From assembly GCA_030323885.1 (NCBI GenBank), contig CM059186.1, positions 172,444,351-172,508,350 of the forward strand: a stretch of 64,000 nucleotides of DNA, in the 5' to 3' direction. Shown here one piece after another: positions 50,956 to 61,390 of this stretch. The DNA is from Branchipolynoe longqiensis. Taxonomy: Eukaryota; Annelida; Polychaeta; Phyllodocida; Polynoidae. Both the position numbers and the translations under genes were made by a program. A model generated the notes under the pieces. It had not been told where the DNA came from and searched no databases. It saw only the letters and a program-made list of their open reading frames with translations. The stretch's first letter is position 1, and each line of letters opens with the position of its first letter.

Positions 50956-52585
50956 TTAGAAGTTCTTTCTTTGCACCCATGTTTCTTTGCACCCATAGTC
51001 AAAATAGGGTAGCACCATGCCCTTGAAGATTTTTATTGACATTTCTTGTGTCATGCAGTCTCTTAGCTTTGCAAATAGCCACAGTTTGTGGTTTACCTTT
51101 TGGACAATTTTGTTTATACATAGGTTGTAGTTTAGTTGGCTGTCCAACTCAAGGCCTAGGTATTTGTAATGGTCTACATTTTCTAGTGTTTGGCTTCCTA
51201 GCTTACAGTGTAGTTTTCTTTCTGGCATTTGTTTATGCGAGAAGAGAACTGTTTTTGACTTGCTTGTGTTGATGGTTATTTTGTTGGACTCACACCACTC
51301 ATCCAGTTTTAGTAGGAGCTTGTTTAGTTTAGTTATTACCTCCTCTTCTGTGGTGCCGTTTGCATATATGACTGTGTCATCTGCATATAGTTGGAGGCAT
51401 TCGGTTTGTAACCATTTTTCAAGATCGTTTATGTAGATTATAAAGAGCAGTGGCCCTAGCACTGACCCTTGGGGTACACCACATGTGACAGCTTGGTTGT
51501 CTGATAGTGTATTGTTTATTTTTGTTCTCTGTTGCCTGTCTTTCAGGTAGCATTTTATCCAGTCCATAGTGTTGGATTTTATGCCCATGGATTCTAGTTT
51601 TTCCAGTAGTATGTTATGGTCTACTGTATCGAATGCTTTGCTGAAGTCAATGAAGGCTGCTCCAACTAATTGTTTTTGGTTCATTTTATGCCAATATGTA
51701 TTTAACAGATTAGCTATTGTTTTAGATGTGGAGTGCAGTTTCCTGAAACCTCCTTGTCTTTCGTTTAGTATATTGTTTTTTTCCAGGTGTTCATTTATGT
51801 GTCTATGTAACACTTTTTCAATGAGCTTGCCTGGGGTTTGAAGAATCGATATTGGCCTGTAGTTTCCCATGTTTTGTTTGTCTCCACTTTTGTGAATAGG
51901 GGTAATGGTTGCCATTTTCCAGGCTGAGATAAAATGCCCCTGTTCAAAGGAGATGTTGAATAGGTCTACTATAGTGGCCGGGATGGCTTGGAGTGCCTCT
52001 TTCAGTATTTTGGTTGGTATTTCGTCTATTCCACTTGGTTTATTTGTGTCTATGTCATTTATTAGTTTTTTTACTTCTATTATATCTGTTTTGCAGGTGG
52101 GGATTTCATTCTGCACAGTTCCTGATCTATTTTCCCACCTTTTTTTTAAATTTTCCTGACAGCGTTTGTCCTATTGTGGCAAAGTGCGTGTTCAGTTTGT
52201 TTGCTGCATCTTTGTCTGAGAGCATTGTCCCTTCGTTATCTTGGAAGTTTGTGTGCTCTTCTTTGTTATTTTTGGGGAATAATAGGTCTACATTCTTCCA
52301 GAATCTGTTTGTATTGCTTCCCCAGTCTTTGTCCTGCTTTATTATGTATTTCTTTTTTGCTGTTCTCACAGCTTTGAGAGAGTGGTTTCTGGCAATATGG
52401 TAGGCCAGTTTGTCTTCTATAGTTTCTGTGAGCTTTGCTTTATTACCCAGTTTACTTTTGGCTATGATGAGCGTTAGCAGGTCATTGTCTACCCATGGGG
52501 TCCTGTTTTTTTTGTATTTTTATTTTCTTAATGGGGCACATGTCATCAGCTGATTTTCTTATTTCTGCGATGAACATTTCTTGGC
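50956..52585 (-). pseudogene. LINE reverse transcriptase, 5'- and 3'-truncated, frameshifted
   Basis: Antisense to the Harbinger remnant. The main open part (52116-50956) has the RT core in order: KPSGIDEIPTKIL, NYRPISIL, AAFIDFSKAFDTVDH (catalytic Asp), GVPQGSVLGPLLF, LQLYADDTVIYAN (catalytic pair) and the thumb region to LPYFDYG, after which homology stops. Upstream linker sequence continues in other frames: RFWKNVDLLFP (52369-52127) and PWVDNDLLTLIIAKSK to about 52585, so at least two frameshifts. The endonuclease domain and 3' UTR are absent. A Jockey/CR1/L2-like non-LTR element by motif style; exact clade uncertain. Confidence 0.92.
50966..50996. repeat. 15-bp tandem duplication at the Harbinger/LINE junction
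   Basis: TTTCTTTGCACCCAT occurs at 50966-50980 and 50982-50996, one base apart, exactly where the LINE frame loses homology. Confidence 0.9.
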
Positions 52586-52599
52586 CTTGGCTAGGACTT

Positions 52600-52772
52600 G
52601 GCCTTGGCAAGGTCTTGGCCTTGGCAAGGTCTTGGCTAGGAAGCGACACGTATACATTTTTAAGTCATCGATTTGATTCGACCAGGGTTCGGACCCGTGG
52701 GTTCGCATTCCACGATCAATCAAAACGGAAGACAGACACTCAATTCACTCGGCCATCCCGTCTGGTCTAGTG
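52600..52772 (-). mobile_element. SINE-A head fragment
   Basis: GGCTAGGAAGCGACACGTAT, AAGTCATCGATTTGATTCGA, head ending CGGCCATCCCGTCTGGTC. Preceded by a triplicated CTTGGCCTTGGCAAGGT stretch. The body and tail are lost where the LINE begins. Confidence 0.8.
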
Positions 52773-52777
52773 GTAGT

Positions 52778-52862
52778 AGGGAGTATTATGCGAGTATAAA
52801 GGTGCAGAAGGCAATTGCTTGTTTTATAATGTACCGATAATCTATATTACGCAGGTTTATAT
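52778..52862 (-). repeat. Module G, TATA-end fragment
   Basis: GTATTATGCGAGTATAAAGG, AGAAGGCAATTGCTTGTTTT, ATAATGTACCGATAATC; matches 13030-13105. No palindrome follows. Confidence 0.6.
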
Positions 52863-52954
52863 ACATAGTCAGGAGATCAGGCCCGCCGTGCCCCCACCTC
52901 CACCTCCGGCTCGACCCTTACCGGCCTCAGGCCTAGCACATAACAGTCCATCTT

Positions 52955-53150
52955 GCCCCGCCCCGCCCCGCCCCGCCCCGCCCCGCCCCGCCCCGCCCCG
53001 CCCCGCCCCGCCCCGCCCCGCCCCGCCCCGCCCGCCCGCCCCGCCCGCCCCGCCCCGCCCCGCCCGCCCGCCCCGCCCCGCCCCGCCCGCCCAGCCCGCC
53101 CGCCCGCCCGCCCCCGCCCCGCCCGCCACGCCCGCCCTATTGCGCCCTCT
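52955..53150. repeat. (CCCCG)n / CCCGCC array
   Basis: Perfect CCCCG pentamers for ~75 bp, then CCGCC variants. The 176-residue Pro/Ala/Arg frame is an artefact. Confidence 0.95.
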
Positions 53151-53199
53151 CTGTCTCGATTTGGCCCACCTTATACCCGCCCTGACCCACCCCGGCCCG

Positions 53200-53540
53200 T
53201 CCTTCCCAGGCCGGCCTCAGGACCGCCCGATGCCCGCCCAACTCCCATCCTCCCCGCACAAGGGGCCCGCCTCAGGACCGCCCGACGCCTGTCCAACTCC
53301 CGTCCTCCCCGCACCCCCGCCCCAAGAGGCCCGCCTCAGGACTGCCTGACGCCTGCCCAACTCTAGTCCTCCCTGCACATCTGCCTCAAGCCCGCCTCAG
53401 GACCGCCTGACGCCCATCCAACTCCCGTCCTCCCCGCACCCCCGCCCCAAGGGGCCCGCCTCAGGACCGCCCGACGCACGCCCAACTCCCGTCCTCCCCG
53501 CACCCCCGCCCCAAGGGGCCCGCCTCAGGACCATCCGACG
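53200..53540. repeat. 64-bp GC-rich minisatellite, about 6 copies
   Basis: GCCTCAGGACCGCCCGACGC, GCCCAACTCCCGTCCTCCCC, GCACCCCCGCCCCAAGGGGC; starts at 53214, 53269, 53333, 53394, 53458, 53522 (55-64 bp spacing). Confidence 0.93.
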
Positions 53541-53544
53541 CACA

Positions 53545-54280
53545 CTGGAGGAACTCCGGTGTAAATGCTGGTGCTTGGTGGGCGATAATATAAGCTTCCG
53601 CGACTTTTATTCGCTGAGCCCCAGTCACTAACCATTCATCCACCACGCGCTTTACCCCCGGCGTCCCGACGGCGGGGTGCCTGTTGATTGTTGGGGAAGC
53701 GCACCATTTGTGATAGGGGAGGGAGAGGAAGGGTGGCGTGTGTGTGTGTGTGGGGGGGGGGGTACTTTGCTGTCTCCTTTGTGTCGTTCAATGGCAGTCT
53801 CTAGGCCTAGATGCAGTATTTATTAGTTTATATTTATTACACTTACTATTGGACCCGTGATATTAGTTTTTTATGCTGAGCTGGGTGTGAGGGGAGGAGG
53901 ACAGAGAGGAGTGGAAATGTTTAAGTCAGCCATATGTGGTATATAATAAACATATTATATCAATATTATTTATCGAATTCACCCATATGGGCCCACGTTA
54001 GGCAGTTCAACATGTTGGAGCGGCCTGGGCATGCGTGGTTTGCCATCAAGTATGCAAACCCCCTAGTGAGCGGCTCAGGTGTGAGTGGCCCCAGTTATCA
54101 GCGTCATTTGACATGAAATTTTGATCAATCAAATAAAGAACGGTAGGCTGATAGTGTTTGGCCAGTTGGAGTCATTGTTCTCAACCGGTCATCTGTAGTC
54201 TTGTTGCTTATTGAGATCCAAATAATATAAAATATGGCCGTTCTTACATCAGGTTTACGGGTCTTAATGTTCTTGAAGAT
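53545..54280. other. Unannotated sequence
   Basis: (GT)n and a G-run at 53735-53762, otherwise unique; no gene recognised. Confidence 0.5.
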
Positions 54281-54282
54281 TT

Positions 54283-54600
54283 TTTTTCTTGAAGATTTAT
54301 ACTGCTTATCATGGATAAGCCTGAATAGGCTTGTTTTCACCATTAGACAGTTTGTCGATAGAAAGCCCGAGCCTACACCTTTACTGACCCAAGGGATTTT
54401 TAACCTCCCACACCACATAGACATGGTATGAGAGCAACTGGCCTTTGATGACGCTGTAAGTTATACACAGCGGTGGAAATCCAAATTGGCAGAGGTGAGG
54501 CACAGGGAATCGAACCACTGACCTATCAGATTAGGAGTCCGACCTAGAAAAAAGTCAGACACTCTAACCACTCCGCCACAGCGAACACCACATGCATTTT
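54283..54600 (-). mobile_element. SINE-S copy
   Basis: Reverse of 21324-21642: CTTGAAGATTTATACTGCTT to CCACTCCGCCACAGCGAACA. The anticodon arm reads CTCCTAATC in place of CTGCTAATC. T6 (54548-54553 as A6) between A and B boxes. Confidence 0.85.
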
Positions 54601-54604
54601 CGGA

Positions 54605-54838
54605 CACCATACATTTGGTCGAGTGGGTAGGACGGCTGCTGGGAGGTCATGGGTTCGATCCCCAGTTGAGTCAAACTGAATGCTTACCAAATTTATACTT
54701 GCTGTACACGATCTCACCTGACGCTCGCAATTGCTAGGATAGCGCAAGGACTGGTTAGTTCAGTTTCAGGATAATGTCAGTTAGTGGGGTGATGTGCCAT
54801 GGTGCCAGTCGCATGGTATCTCAATGGCACAGCACCAC
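54605..54838 (+). mobile_element. Diverged SINE-A relative
   Basis: Head GGTCGAGTGGGTAGGACGGC, B-box ATGGGTTCGATCCCCAGTTG, body GGACTGGTTAGTTCAGTTTC. Body shared with SINE-A but the head differs. Ends in (CCA)n. Confidence 0.7.
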
Positions 54839-55070
54839 CACTACCCCACGCCTTCCCCCACCACCTTCTACATCACCTCCAACGCCTCCCTGACCTCCAC
54901 CTCCCCCAACAGCTCCACCATCGTCACCCCCACCCCCACTCCCACCACCACCTTCACCACCTCCAGCAGTACCTCCACCAACACCACCACCTCCACCACC
55001 ACTACTTCCAACACCACCTCCAACACTATCTCCACCACTCCCAATATTAACAAGTCCCAAAAGTAACCCC
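54838..55070. repeat. (CCACCT/CCACCA)n array
   Basis: Low-complexity CACCTCCACC units growing from the end of the SINE-A relative. Confidence 0.92.
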
Positions 55071-55224
55071 CCCTCCGGCCCCGCCCCCACCCATCCCACT
55101 GTTACTAGTCTCCCAGGGTGATAAATCTTCAGGCTCACATTTTAACTGCTATACAGACGCCGATCAACATCTGAGCTTGTTAACAGCATGCCCGGTCCCC
55201 AGGGAACAGTGGAGACAGACGATG

Positions 55225-55485
55225 GCCTCCTAGCACTAGCGGTTTGTTCCCGTTTATGCCGGTTTTTGTCGGTTTGTGCCGGTTTGTGTGGTTTGAGCCG
55301 GTTTGTTCCGGGTTGTGTTGGTTTATACCTGGTTTGTGCCGGTTTGTGTCGGTTTGAGCCGGTTTGTTCCGGGTTGTGTCGGTTTGTGTCGGTTTCTGCC
55401 AGTTTGTGTCGGTTCGTACCTGGTTTGGGCAGGTTTGTGCCGGTGTGTGTCAGTCTGTGCCGGATCGTATCCGGACCGTATCCAG
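55225..55485. repeat. GGTTTGTGCC decamer minisatellite
   Basis: GGTTTGTGCC, GGTTTGAGCC, GGTTTGTTCC, GGTTTGTGTC units; 10-11 bp. Confidence 0.93.
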
Positions 55486-55489
55486 TAGT

Positions 55490-56045
55490 TTCTAAGCATC
55501 GTGTATGCGCGCGCAGCTTGGCTGCAGAATGAATGCACATTGCCACTGAGTTTGCCGGTATGAGCAGTACAAAACGTTTATTTTATTCAAAATTAATAGA
55601 AATGCAGAACACTAACCATATAAATTTAATATAATCTGTTCATTGAATATGTTTTCTATATGTGTTCCAAGCGGTTTGTGTCTATGTGGTTAGGTTTTAG
55701 AGAAATTTCACTTTTTTTGTAAGAAGATTGCTCACAGCCATTGACAATGCATTCAGTTTGCCAAAACGTGCAGTGCAAAATGTCAATTTTATTCAAAATT
55801 AATAGAAATCCATAACCCTAACCACATAAATTTAATATAATCTGGTTGTTAAGCATATTATCTGTTTGTCTGCCAAGCAGTTTGTGTCTAGGTGGTGTGG
55901 TTTTAGAGCTATTTAACTTTTTCTGTATGAAGATTGCTCATAGCCATTGAGTTTGCAGTGTGACAGTGTGTCGGCCTGCAGCCAAACACCGCGTGCACTG
56001 ACCTAAATATCCATGCTGACGTCATATGAAATAGGTCTATATTAA
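55490..56045 (+). mobile_element. MITE-C with duplicated interior
   Basis: Starts AAGCATCGTGTATGCGCGCG, CTTGGCTGCAGAAT. Two interior units (each with TTTTATTCAAAATTAATAGA) lie at about 55580 and 55790. Ends CCTGCAGCCAAAC, TGACGTCATATGAAATAGGT. The same dimeric arrangement occurs at 32734-33204. Confidence 0.75.
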
Positions 56046-56312
56046 AAGTTAACCTTAACTTTAAAAATAACGACTACCTTAATATATTTATTTCTGTTTA
56101 TTTTTCTCTTTTTCCATGTCGGGATTGAATAAAGAACAGCAGAAAGTTCAAGTTGTTACTAATCGAATGTTGTGTCTTTTGTTCTTTCTTGCCGATTGAG
56201 ACTCGGAGGGTTACAACACAAAAACAACACAAAAACAATGTTCTCTGCAGGAACTCTACTCTAGATTATTTCTCTAAATTATCATCTTTGTCTTCTCTTT
56301 ACAAAAATTACT
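56046..56312. other. Unannotated AT-rich sequence
   Basis: No feature recognised. Confidence 0.5.
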
Positions 56313-56313
56313 T

Positions 56314-56640
56314 GGTGAGCTGGCCGAATCGGTAGAGCGTGGGCCTCACGTGTGAGAGATTGGCAGTTCAGTTCCTGGTCGAGTCAAACCAATGACTTAT
56401 AAAATTGATACTTGTCGCTTCCTAGCCTGGCACTCAGCAATAATAGGATAGGAAAAGGACTGGTTAGCTCAGTGTCAGGATAATGTGACTGAGTGGGATT
56501 TCGGGTCATGGTGCCAGCAGCCTGATTTCCCAGTGGGGCAGAACTATAAAGTTGTCATGAGTGTGCACTGTCACAAGTCAGTACCCGTCCTGATATGACC
56601 TTAGATGTTGCCAGGATGTAAAACTCCAATGAACAACCAA
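56314..56640 (+). mobile_element. SINE-A, complete
   Basis: GGTGAGCTGGCCGAATCGGT head, GGCAGTTCAGTTCCTGGTCG, tail AACTCCAATGAACAACCAAC. Probable TSD CTTTACA(C)AAA on both sides. Confidence 0.92.
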
Positions 56641-56774
56641 CTTTACACAAAGTTGGCAGTGCTATGGTGCCAGTGTGCTGCCGTCCCATCTCCCCATCTT
56701 CCCGATTAATAACACAATAACTTGGTTGTCTCAAGTTCCCTAGAATTGTGACTCTGGTGAATACTAAATCACGC

Positions 56775-57080
56775 TGATTCACATTGAATCACACTGAACC
56801 TCACTGAACCACTCTGAACCACACCGAACCACATCGCCCCACACCGAACCACCCAGAACAACCCAGAACAGCCAAGAACCACCCAGAACCACCCCTAACA
56901 ACCCAGAACAACCCAGCACAACTCAGAACAACCCAGCACAACCCAGAACAACCCAGAACAACCCAGAACAACCCAGAACAACCCAGCACAACCCAGCACA
57001 ACCCAGCACAACCCAGAACAACCCGGAACCACCCAAAACCACCCAGAACCACCCAAAACCACCCAGAACCACGTGCCTGT
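56775..57080. repeat. ACCCAGAACA decamer minisatellite
   Basis: About 30 units of ACCCAGAACA / ACCCAGCACA / ACCCAGAACC; minus frames Trp-Val-Val-Leu-Gly artefactual. Confidence 0.94.
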
Positions 57081-57424
57081 CGCCGCGCCACCCCGGAGAC
57101 GGCTGGTTCTCGTCAGCTCCTCCACCAGCTGGCTCAAGTCGCACGGTTATGGATTGTCGATGGATTTTGCCAGTGAACGCGGCGGGGGGTGGGCGGTGGG
57201 GGGGGGGGGAGTCTGGGGCTGAGCGGAGGGAACGCTGAGAAGTAGGCCGGCAAGAGGAGAGGGGACGCGGTACCCATCGAGTAATGACCGCAGTGTCACC
57301 CTCTGACTGCCTTTTATTTGTATTCTTTTGTCTCATAGATTATTGATCCATTAGGGCTATATGGTTGTCACTCTCCCCCAACTTTACATAGGGTTGTAGC
57401 TCACCTCTGGACAGAGTCAGAAGT
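57081..57424. other. Unannotated sequence
   Basis: GC-rich first half with a G-run at 57183-57210; no gene. Confidence 0.5.
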
Positions 57425-58235
57425 GAATCTTTCATCAAACTCTTCTCCTGCTGCCACTGACAATGGATGTTGCTGTCTCTCTTCCCCTGCTGCCACTGAC
57501 AATGGATGTTGCTGTCTCTCTTCCCCTGCTGCCACTGACAATGGATGTTGCTGTCTCTCTTCCCCTGATGTCACTGACAATGCATGTTGCTGTCTCTCTT
57601 CCCCTGCTGTCATTGACAATGCATGTTGCTGTCACCCTTCCCTTGCTGTCACTGACAATACATTTTGCTGTCACTCTTCCCCTGCTGTCATTGACAATAC
57701 ATATTGATGTCACATTTCCCCTGCTGTCACTGACAATACATGTTGTCACCCTTTCCTTGCTGTCGTTGACAATACACATTGTTGTCACTCTTCTGCTATC
57801 ATTGACAATACATCTTGTTGTCATTCTTCCCTGCTGTCACTGACAATGCATGTTGCTGTCACTCTTCCCTTGCTGTCACTGACAATACATTTTTCTGTCA
57901 CTCTTCCCCTGCTGTCATTGACAATACATATTGATGTCACTCTTCCCTGTCACTGACAATACATGGTGTCACCCTTTCCTTGCTGTCGTTGACAATACAC
58001 GTTGTTGTCACTCTTCTCCTGCTATCATTGACAATACATTTTGTTGTCATTCTTCCCTGCTGTCACTGACAATGCATGTTGTTGTCACTCTTCCCCTGCT
58101 GTCACTGACAATACATGTTGTTGCCAATCTTCCCCTGCTGTCATTGACAATGCATGTTGCTGTCACTCTTCTCCTGCTGCCACTGACAATACATGTTGTT
58201 GTCACACTTCCCGTGCTGTCAATGACAGTACATGT
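57425..58235. repeat. 39-bp minisatellite, block 1
   Basis: Unit GACAATACATGTTGCTGTCA + CTCTTCCCCTGCTGTCACT. About 21 units with deletions and drift. Block 2 follows at 58745. Confidence 0.95.
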
Positions 58236-58744
58236 TGAATATTTTAGATTTCGCTGGTCCCTCAGGAAGGACAGAGGCTACGACCCAGCATGCCGGGTCA
58301 CAGCTACAGCTTACAGCTTACACAGTAGAAGATGGGAAAAGTGGTAAATACATGCACACGACATACTTTGTCTTTTTTTTTTTTTTTATGCTGGCCATAG
58401 CGGTTAAGTCTAATGACTTGTTTTCACCGCTAGACAGTAATAATCTTGTGGTTCCCCCTGTTGTAATAACTTTTAGTCGTTGTGTAGCTATCTACTACAT
58501 GCATTCTTTCTCTGTTTGTACCAATTCTCCCACCTCTCCCTACCGTGTGTGAGTCTGTTAGTTCTACAATGTGGTTAGTTGTTTGGTTACCTATAGTTAT
58601 TTTCCATGACGACCTTCACCTTGTTGCACTAGTGGTCATTGTATTTTAATGACAGCATTGACAAGGCTGTCCTGATATGACCTTAGGTTACGCCAGGACG
58701 TAAACCAGCAACAAACAAACAAAGACAAGGCTGAATCTGTTATC
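58236..58744. other. Spacer between the 39-bp blocks
   Basis: 58240-58320 shares TCGCTGGTCC(C)TC..GGAGGAC and CCGGGTCACA motifs with 1722-1792, a short unnamed repeat. A T16 run lies at 58373-58388. A SINE-A tail (GTCCTGATATGACCTTAGGT, plus strand) is at 58670-58722. Confidence 0.55.
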
Positions 58745-59465
58745 AAACTCTTCCCCTGCTGTCAGTGACAATACCTGTTGCTGTCACTCTTCCCCTGCTG
58801 TCAGTGACAATACATGTTGCTGTCACTCTTCCCCTGCTGTCAGTGACAATACATGTTGCTGTCACTCTTCCCCTGCTGTCAGTGACAATACATGTTGCTG
58901 TCACTCTTCCCCTGCTGTCAGTGACAATACATGTTGCTGTCACTCTTCCCCTGCTGTCACTGACAATACATGTTGCTGTCATTCTTCCCCTACGGTCACT
59001 GACAATACACGTTGTTGTCATTTTCCCCCTGCTGTCATTGACAATACCTGTTGCTGTCACTCTTCCCCTGCTGTCACTGACAATACATGTTGCTGTCACT
59101 CTTCCCCTGCTGTCACTGACAATACATGTTGCTGTCATTCTTCCCCTGTGGTCACTGACAATACACGTTGTTGTCACTCCTCCCCTGCTGTCACTGAAAA
59201 TCCATGTTGCTGTCATTTTTCCCCTGCTGTCACTGACAATGCATGTTTCTGTCACTCTTTCCCTGCTGTCATTGACAATACATCTTGTTGTCACTCCTCC
59301 CTTGCTGTCACTGACAATACATGTTTCTGTCACTTTTCCTTTGCTGTCACTGACAATAAATGTTTCTGTCACTTTCCCCTTGCTGTCATTGACAATACAT
59401 GTTGCTGTCACTTTTCCCCTGCTGTCATTGACAATACATGTTGCTGTCACTCTTCCCACTATTTC
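58745..59465. repeat. 39-bp minisatellite, block 2
   Basis: The first five units are essentially identical (GTCAGTGACAATACATGTTG..), later ones drift. Length 39 = 13 codons and stop-free in several frames: 337 residues on plus and 276 on minus (GRVTATCIVTDSR repeat). Runs directly into LINE sequence at 59466. Confidence 0.95.
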
Positions 59466-59690
59466 TCTCAGCTTCAAGATGCGACTGATGTGTTCCCTTG
59501 TTACGTCCAGCTTCTTGTACGCTTCTGAATCATGGATCCTCACAGCAGAGCTCGAAAGACAAATACAAACCATAGAAATTAGGTGCTACTGCAAGATACC
59601 ACACATCTCATACGAAGACCATGTTACCAATGACAAAGTCTGTGCTGAGATCCAGCAGGCAATTGGACCACTCAAAGATCTCCTCAATCA
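59466..59690 (+). pseudogene. LINE RT C-terminal fragment 1
   Basis: Encodes KMRLMCSLVTSSFLYASESW, LTAELERQIQTIEIRCYCKI, YEDHVTNDKV and IQQAIGPLKDLL, the conserved post-RT region of a common invertebrate LINE (often annotated as endonuclease-reverse transcriptase). In frame with the preceding minisatellite only by chance. Homology breaks at IGPLKDLL. Confidence 0.88.
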
Positions 59691-59924
59691 ATCAATAGTT
59701 CCGTCCTCTAGTCGAGGATTGGATGCAATGGTTCTCCACTTCTCCCGATGGTGTGCTGTTCTGATAGACTGTGAATAATTCAAGCCTGTCCACTGTGAAA
59801 TATTTGTGAACCATGATGTTCTTGGTCTCCCTCTCCCTCTGCTGCCATTCACTTCCCTTCCAACAATGTACGGTATATTGAACTCTGACGAATGATAAGC
59901 TTCTTTGTCTGTAGAGTGGCAAAC

Positions 59925-60300
59925 AAGCGTTTCTTAGCAGCATTTGAGATGTGGACTTATCGAAGGATGATGAAATTATCATGGACAAAGAAGATCACCA
60001 ACAAAGAAGTCCTCAGAACAATTAAAAAAAAAAAAGATCTGCTAACAATCATAAAGAGATGCAAACTACAGTCGTATGGTCATATTTCCTGTTCATAAGG
60101 CCTGGCCAAAGCCATCTTGCAAGGCACAGTGAAAGGGGGAAGAAAACAAGGCAGACAAGGAAGAGGTGGGAAGAGAATATCAGGGAATGGACAGGTGTGG
60201 AGTTCGGCAAGTCTCAGAGGGCAGTCAAGAACAGGGAGAACTGGAGAAAGCTGGTTGCTAAGTCAGTTACAGGCCCCAGCGACCGTCGCACTTAAGGGAT
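59925..60300 (+). pseudogene. LINE C-terminal fragment 2, frameshifted
   Basis: Reads FEMWTYRRMMKLSWTKKITN, KEVL, then KRCKLQSYGHI. In another frame: GTVKGGRKQGRQ, RWEENIREWTGVEFGKSQRA and NWRKLVAKSV, the terminal part of the same kind of LINE. At least two frameshifts. About 230 bp of unrelated sequence separate it from fragment 1. Confidence 0.85.
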
Positions 60301-60510
60301 TGGTGATGTATTTTCTTTTGCCAATTCGGGACAAGGCTGTTAAATATTAGTCTACTTAAGGTGGTCCGATCCTATCACGCTGCACACTGCCACCTAGCGG
60401 GATTTGTGGTAACATGGAATATAGCACATTCACTGTTGTGCTCTAATGGCGGACCGGGGATTAGGCAGGGTGACGCTGGTAGAAGCTTCTGGGGGAGGGG
60501 GGGGGGGAGG

Positions 60511-60560
60511 GATTAACCACTTTTTTCGGCGGCCTGGCAAAATACTACCATTTGTCATCT
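60511..60560 (+). mobile_element. MITE-F terminal fragment
   Basis: GATTAACCACTTTTTTCGGC, GGCCTGGCAAAATACTACCA, matching the foldback arm at 30110-30145. Confidence 0.7.
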
Positions 60561-60690
60561 AGGTGGTTGAAGTTGCAACTCATTTGGTCCTTATGGGTGT
60601 GGGGGATGTGAGATGAGGGTCCGGGTGTGGGGGGGTGGAGGTTCCGACCAAGATGGCGCCGCGCACAACCATCTGCCCCACAGGATTTGC
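60561..60690 (+). repeat. Duplicated block with AAGATGGCGCC, copy 1
   Basis: GGTTGAAGTTGCAACTCATT, GGTCCTTATGGGTGTGGGGG, CAAGATGGCGCCGCGCACAA. The duplicate is at 61098-61220. AAGATGGCG is a consensus YY1 site. Confidence 0.7.
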
Positions 60691-60699
60691 CTGATTTTC

Positions 60700-61022
60700 G
60701 GAATTTTACATCCTGGCAATATCTAAGGTCATATCAAGACGGGTACCAACTTGTGACAGTGCGTACTCATGGTGACTTTTTAGTGCCATCCCACTGGGAG
60801 ACCAGGCCACCAGCACCATGACCCAATATCCCACTCAGTCACATTATCCTGACACTGAGCCAACCAGTCCTTGCCCTATCCTAATAATGCATAGCGCCTG
60901 GTTAGGAAGTGACAAGTATACATTTTTAAGTCATTGCTTTGACTCTACCAGAGTTTGAACGAAGCCCACGATCTCCCAAAACGGGGGACGGACGCTCAAC
61001 ACATTCGGCCATCCGGTCTGGT
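60700..61022 (-). mobile_element. SINE-A copy
   Basis: GGAATTTTACATCCTGGCAA to a head ending CATTCGGCCATCCGGTCTGG. Lies between the two duplicated blocks. Confidence 0.9.
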
Positions 61023-61055
61023 GTGATGCTGGTACAAGTGTATGTGTGTGTGTGT

Positions 61056-61085
<30 letters not shown>
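61056..61085. repeat. (GT)n and G30 homopolymer
   Basis: About 30 consecutive G after a short (GT)n; length may be unreliable in the assembly. Confidence 0.9.
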
Positions 61086-61088
<3 letters not shown>

Positions 61089-61097
61089 CCCATCGGG

Positions 61098-61220
61098 ATG
61101 GTTGAGGTTGCAAACAATTTAGTCCTTATGGGGGTGGGTGTGGGGGATGGCAGACTTTGGGGGTGGGGGGCTTCAAACTAAGATGGCGCTGCATGCAGCC
61201 ACCTGCCACACAGGACGGCA
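61098..61220 (+). repeat. Duplicated block with AAGATGGCGCT, copy 2
   Basis: GGTTGAGGTTGCAAACAATT, AGTCCTTATGGGGGTGGG, TAAGATGGCGCTGCATGCAG. Confidence 0.7.
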
Positions 61221-61312
61221 GAGGGCTTTAACTGGCCGTAAATCAATTTGTGGTTTTCAGGGTGACGCTGCGGCGGTCGACTGTAGGCTTTACTGGCTGA
61301 AAAATATTCCGA

Positions 61313-61390
61313 TATTCAGCATAGGGGGAATACATTTGCATTTCCCCCTATGCTGAATACAGTACACCCTATGCTGAATATAGTACACCG
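61313..61390. other. Perfect 18-bp-stem hairpin plus 21-bp direct repeat
   Basis: TATTCAGCATAGGGGGAA (61313-61330) pairs perfectly with 61342-61359 across an 11-nt loop. The right arm then continues as two copies of TATGCTGAATA(C/T)AGTACACC (61349, 61370). A (TA)n tract follows at 61420-61450. Confidence 0.85.

Noticed and set aside
57425..59465. CRISPR-like array (39-bp repeats)
   Set aside because: Repeats are head-to-tail with no unique spacers, and the DNA is eukaryotic.
58743..59573. 276-residue minus-strand frame with GRVTATCIVTDSR repeats, considered as a repetitive secreted protein
   Set aside because: 39-bp unit is stop-free on both strands; no signal peptide or unique ends, and the frame ends in antisense LINE. 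Kept only as a finding.
60651..60664. AAGATGGCGCCGC as another module G palindrome
   Set aside because: Shares GGCGCC only; surrounding sequence is a different duplicated block.
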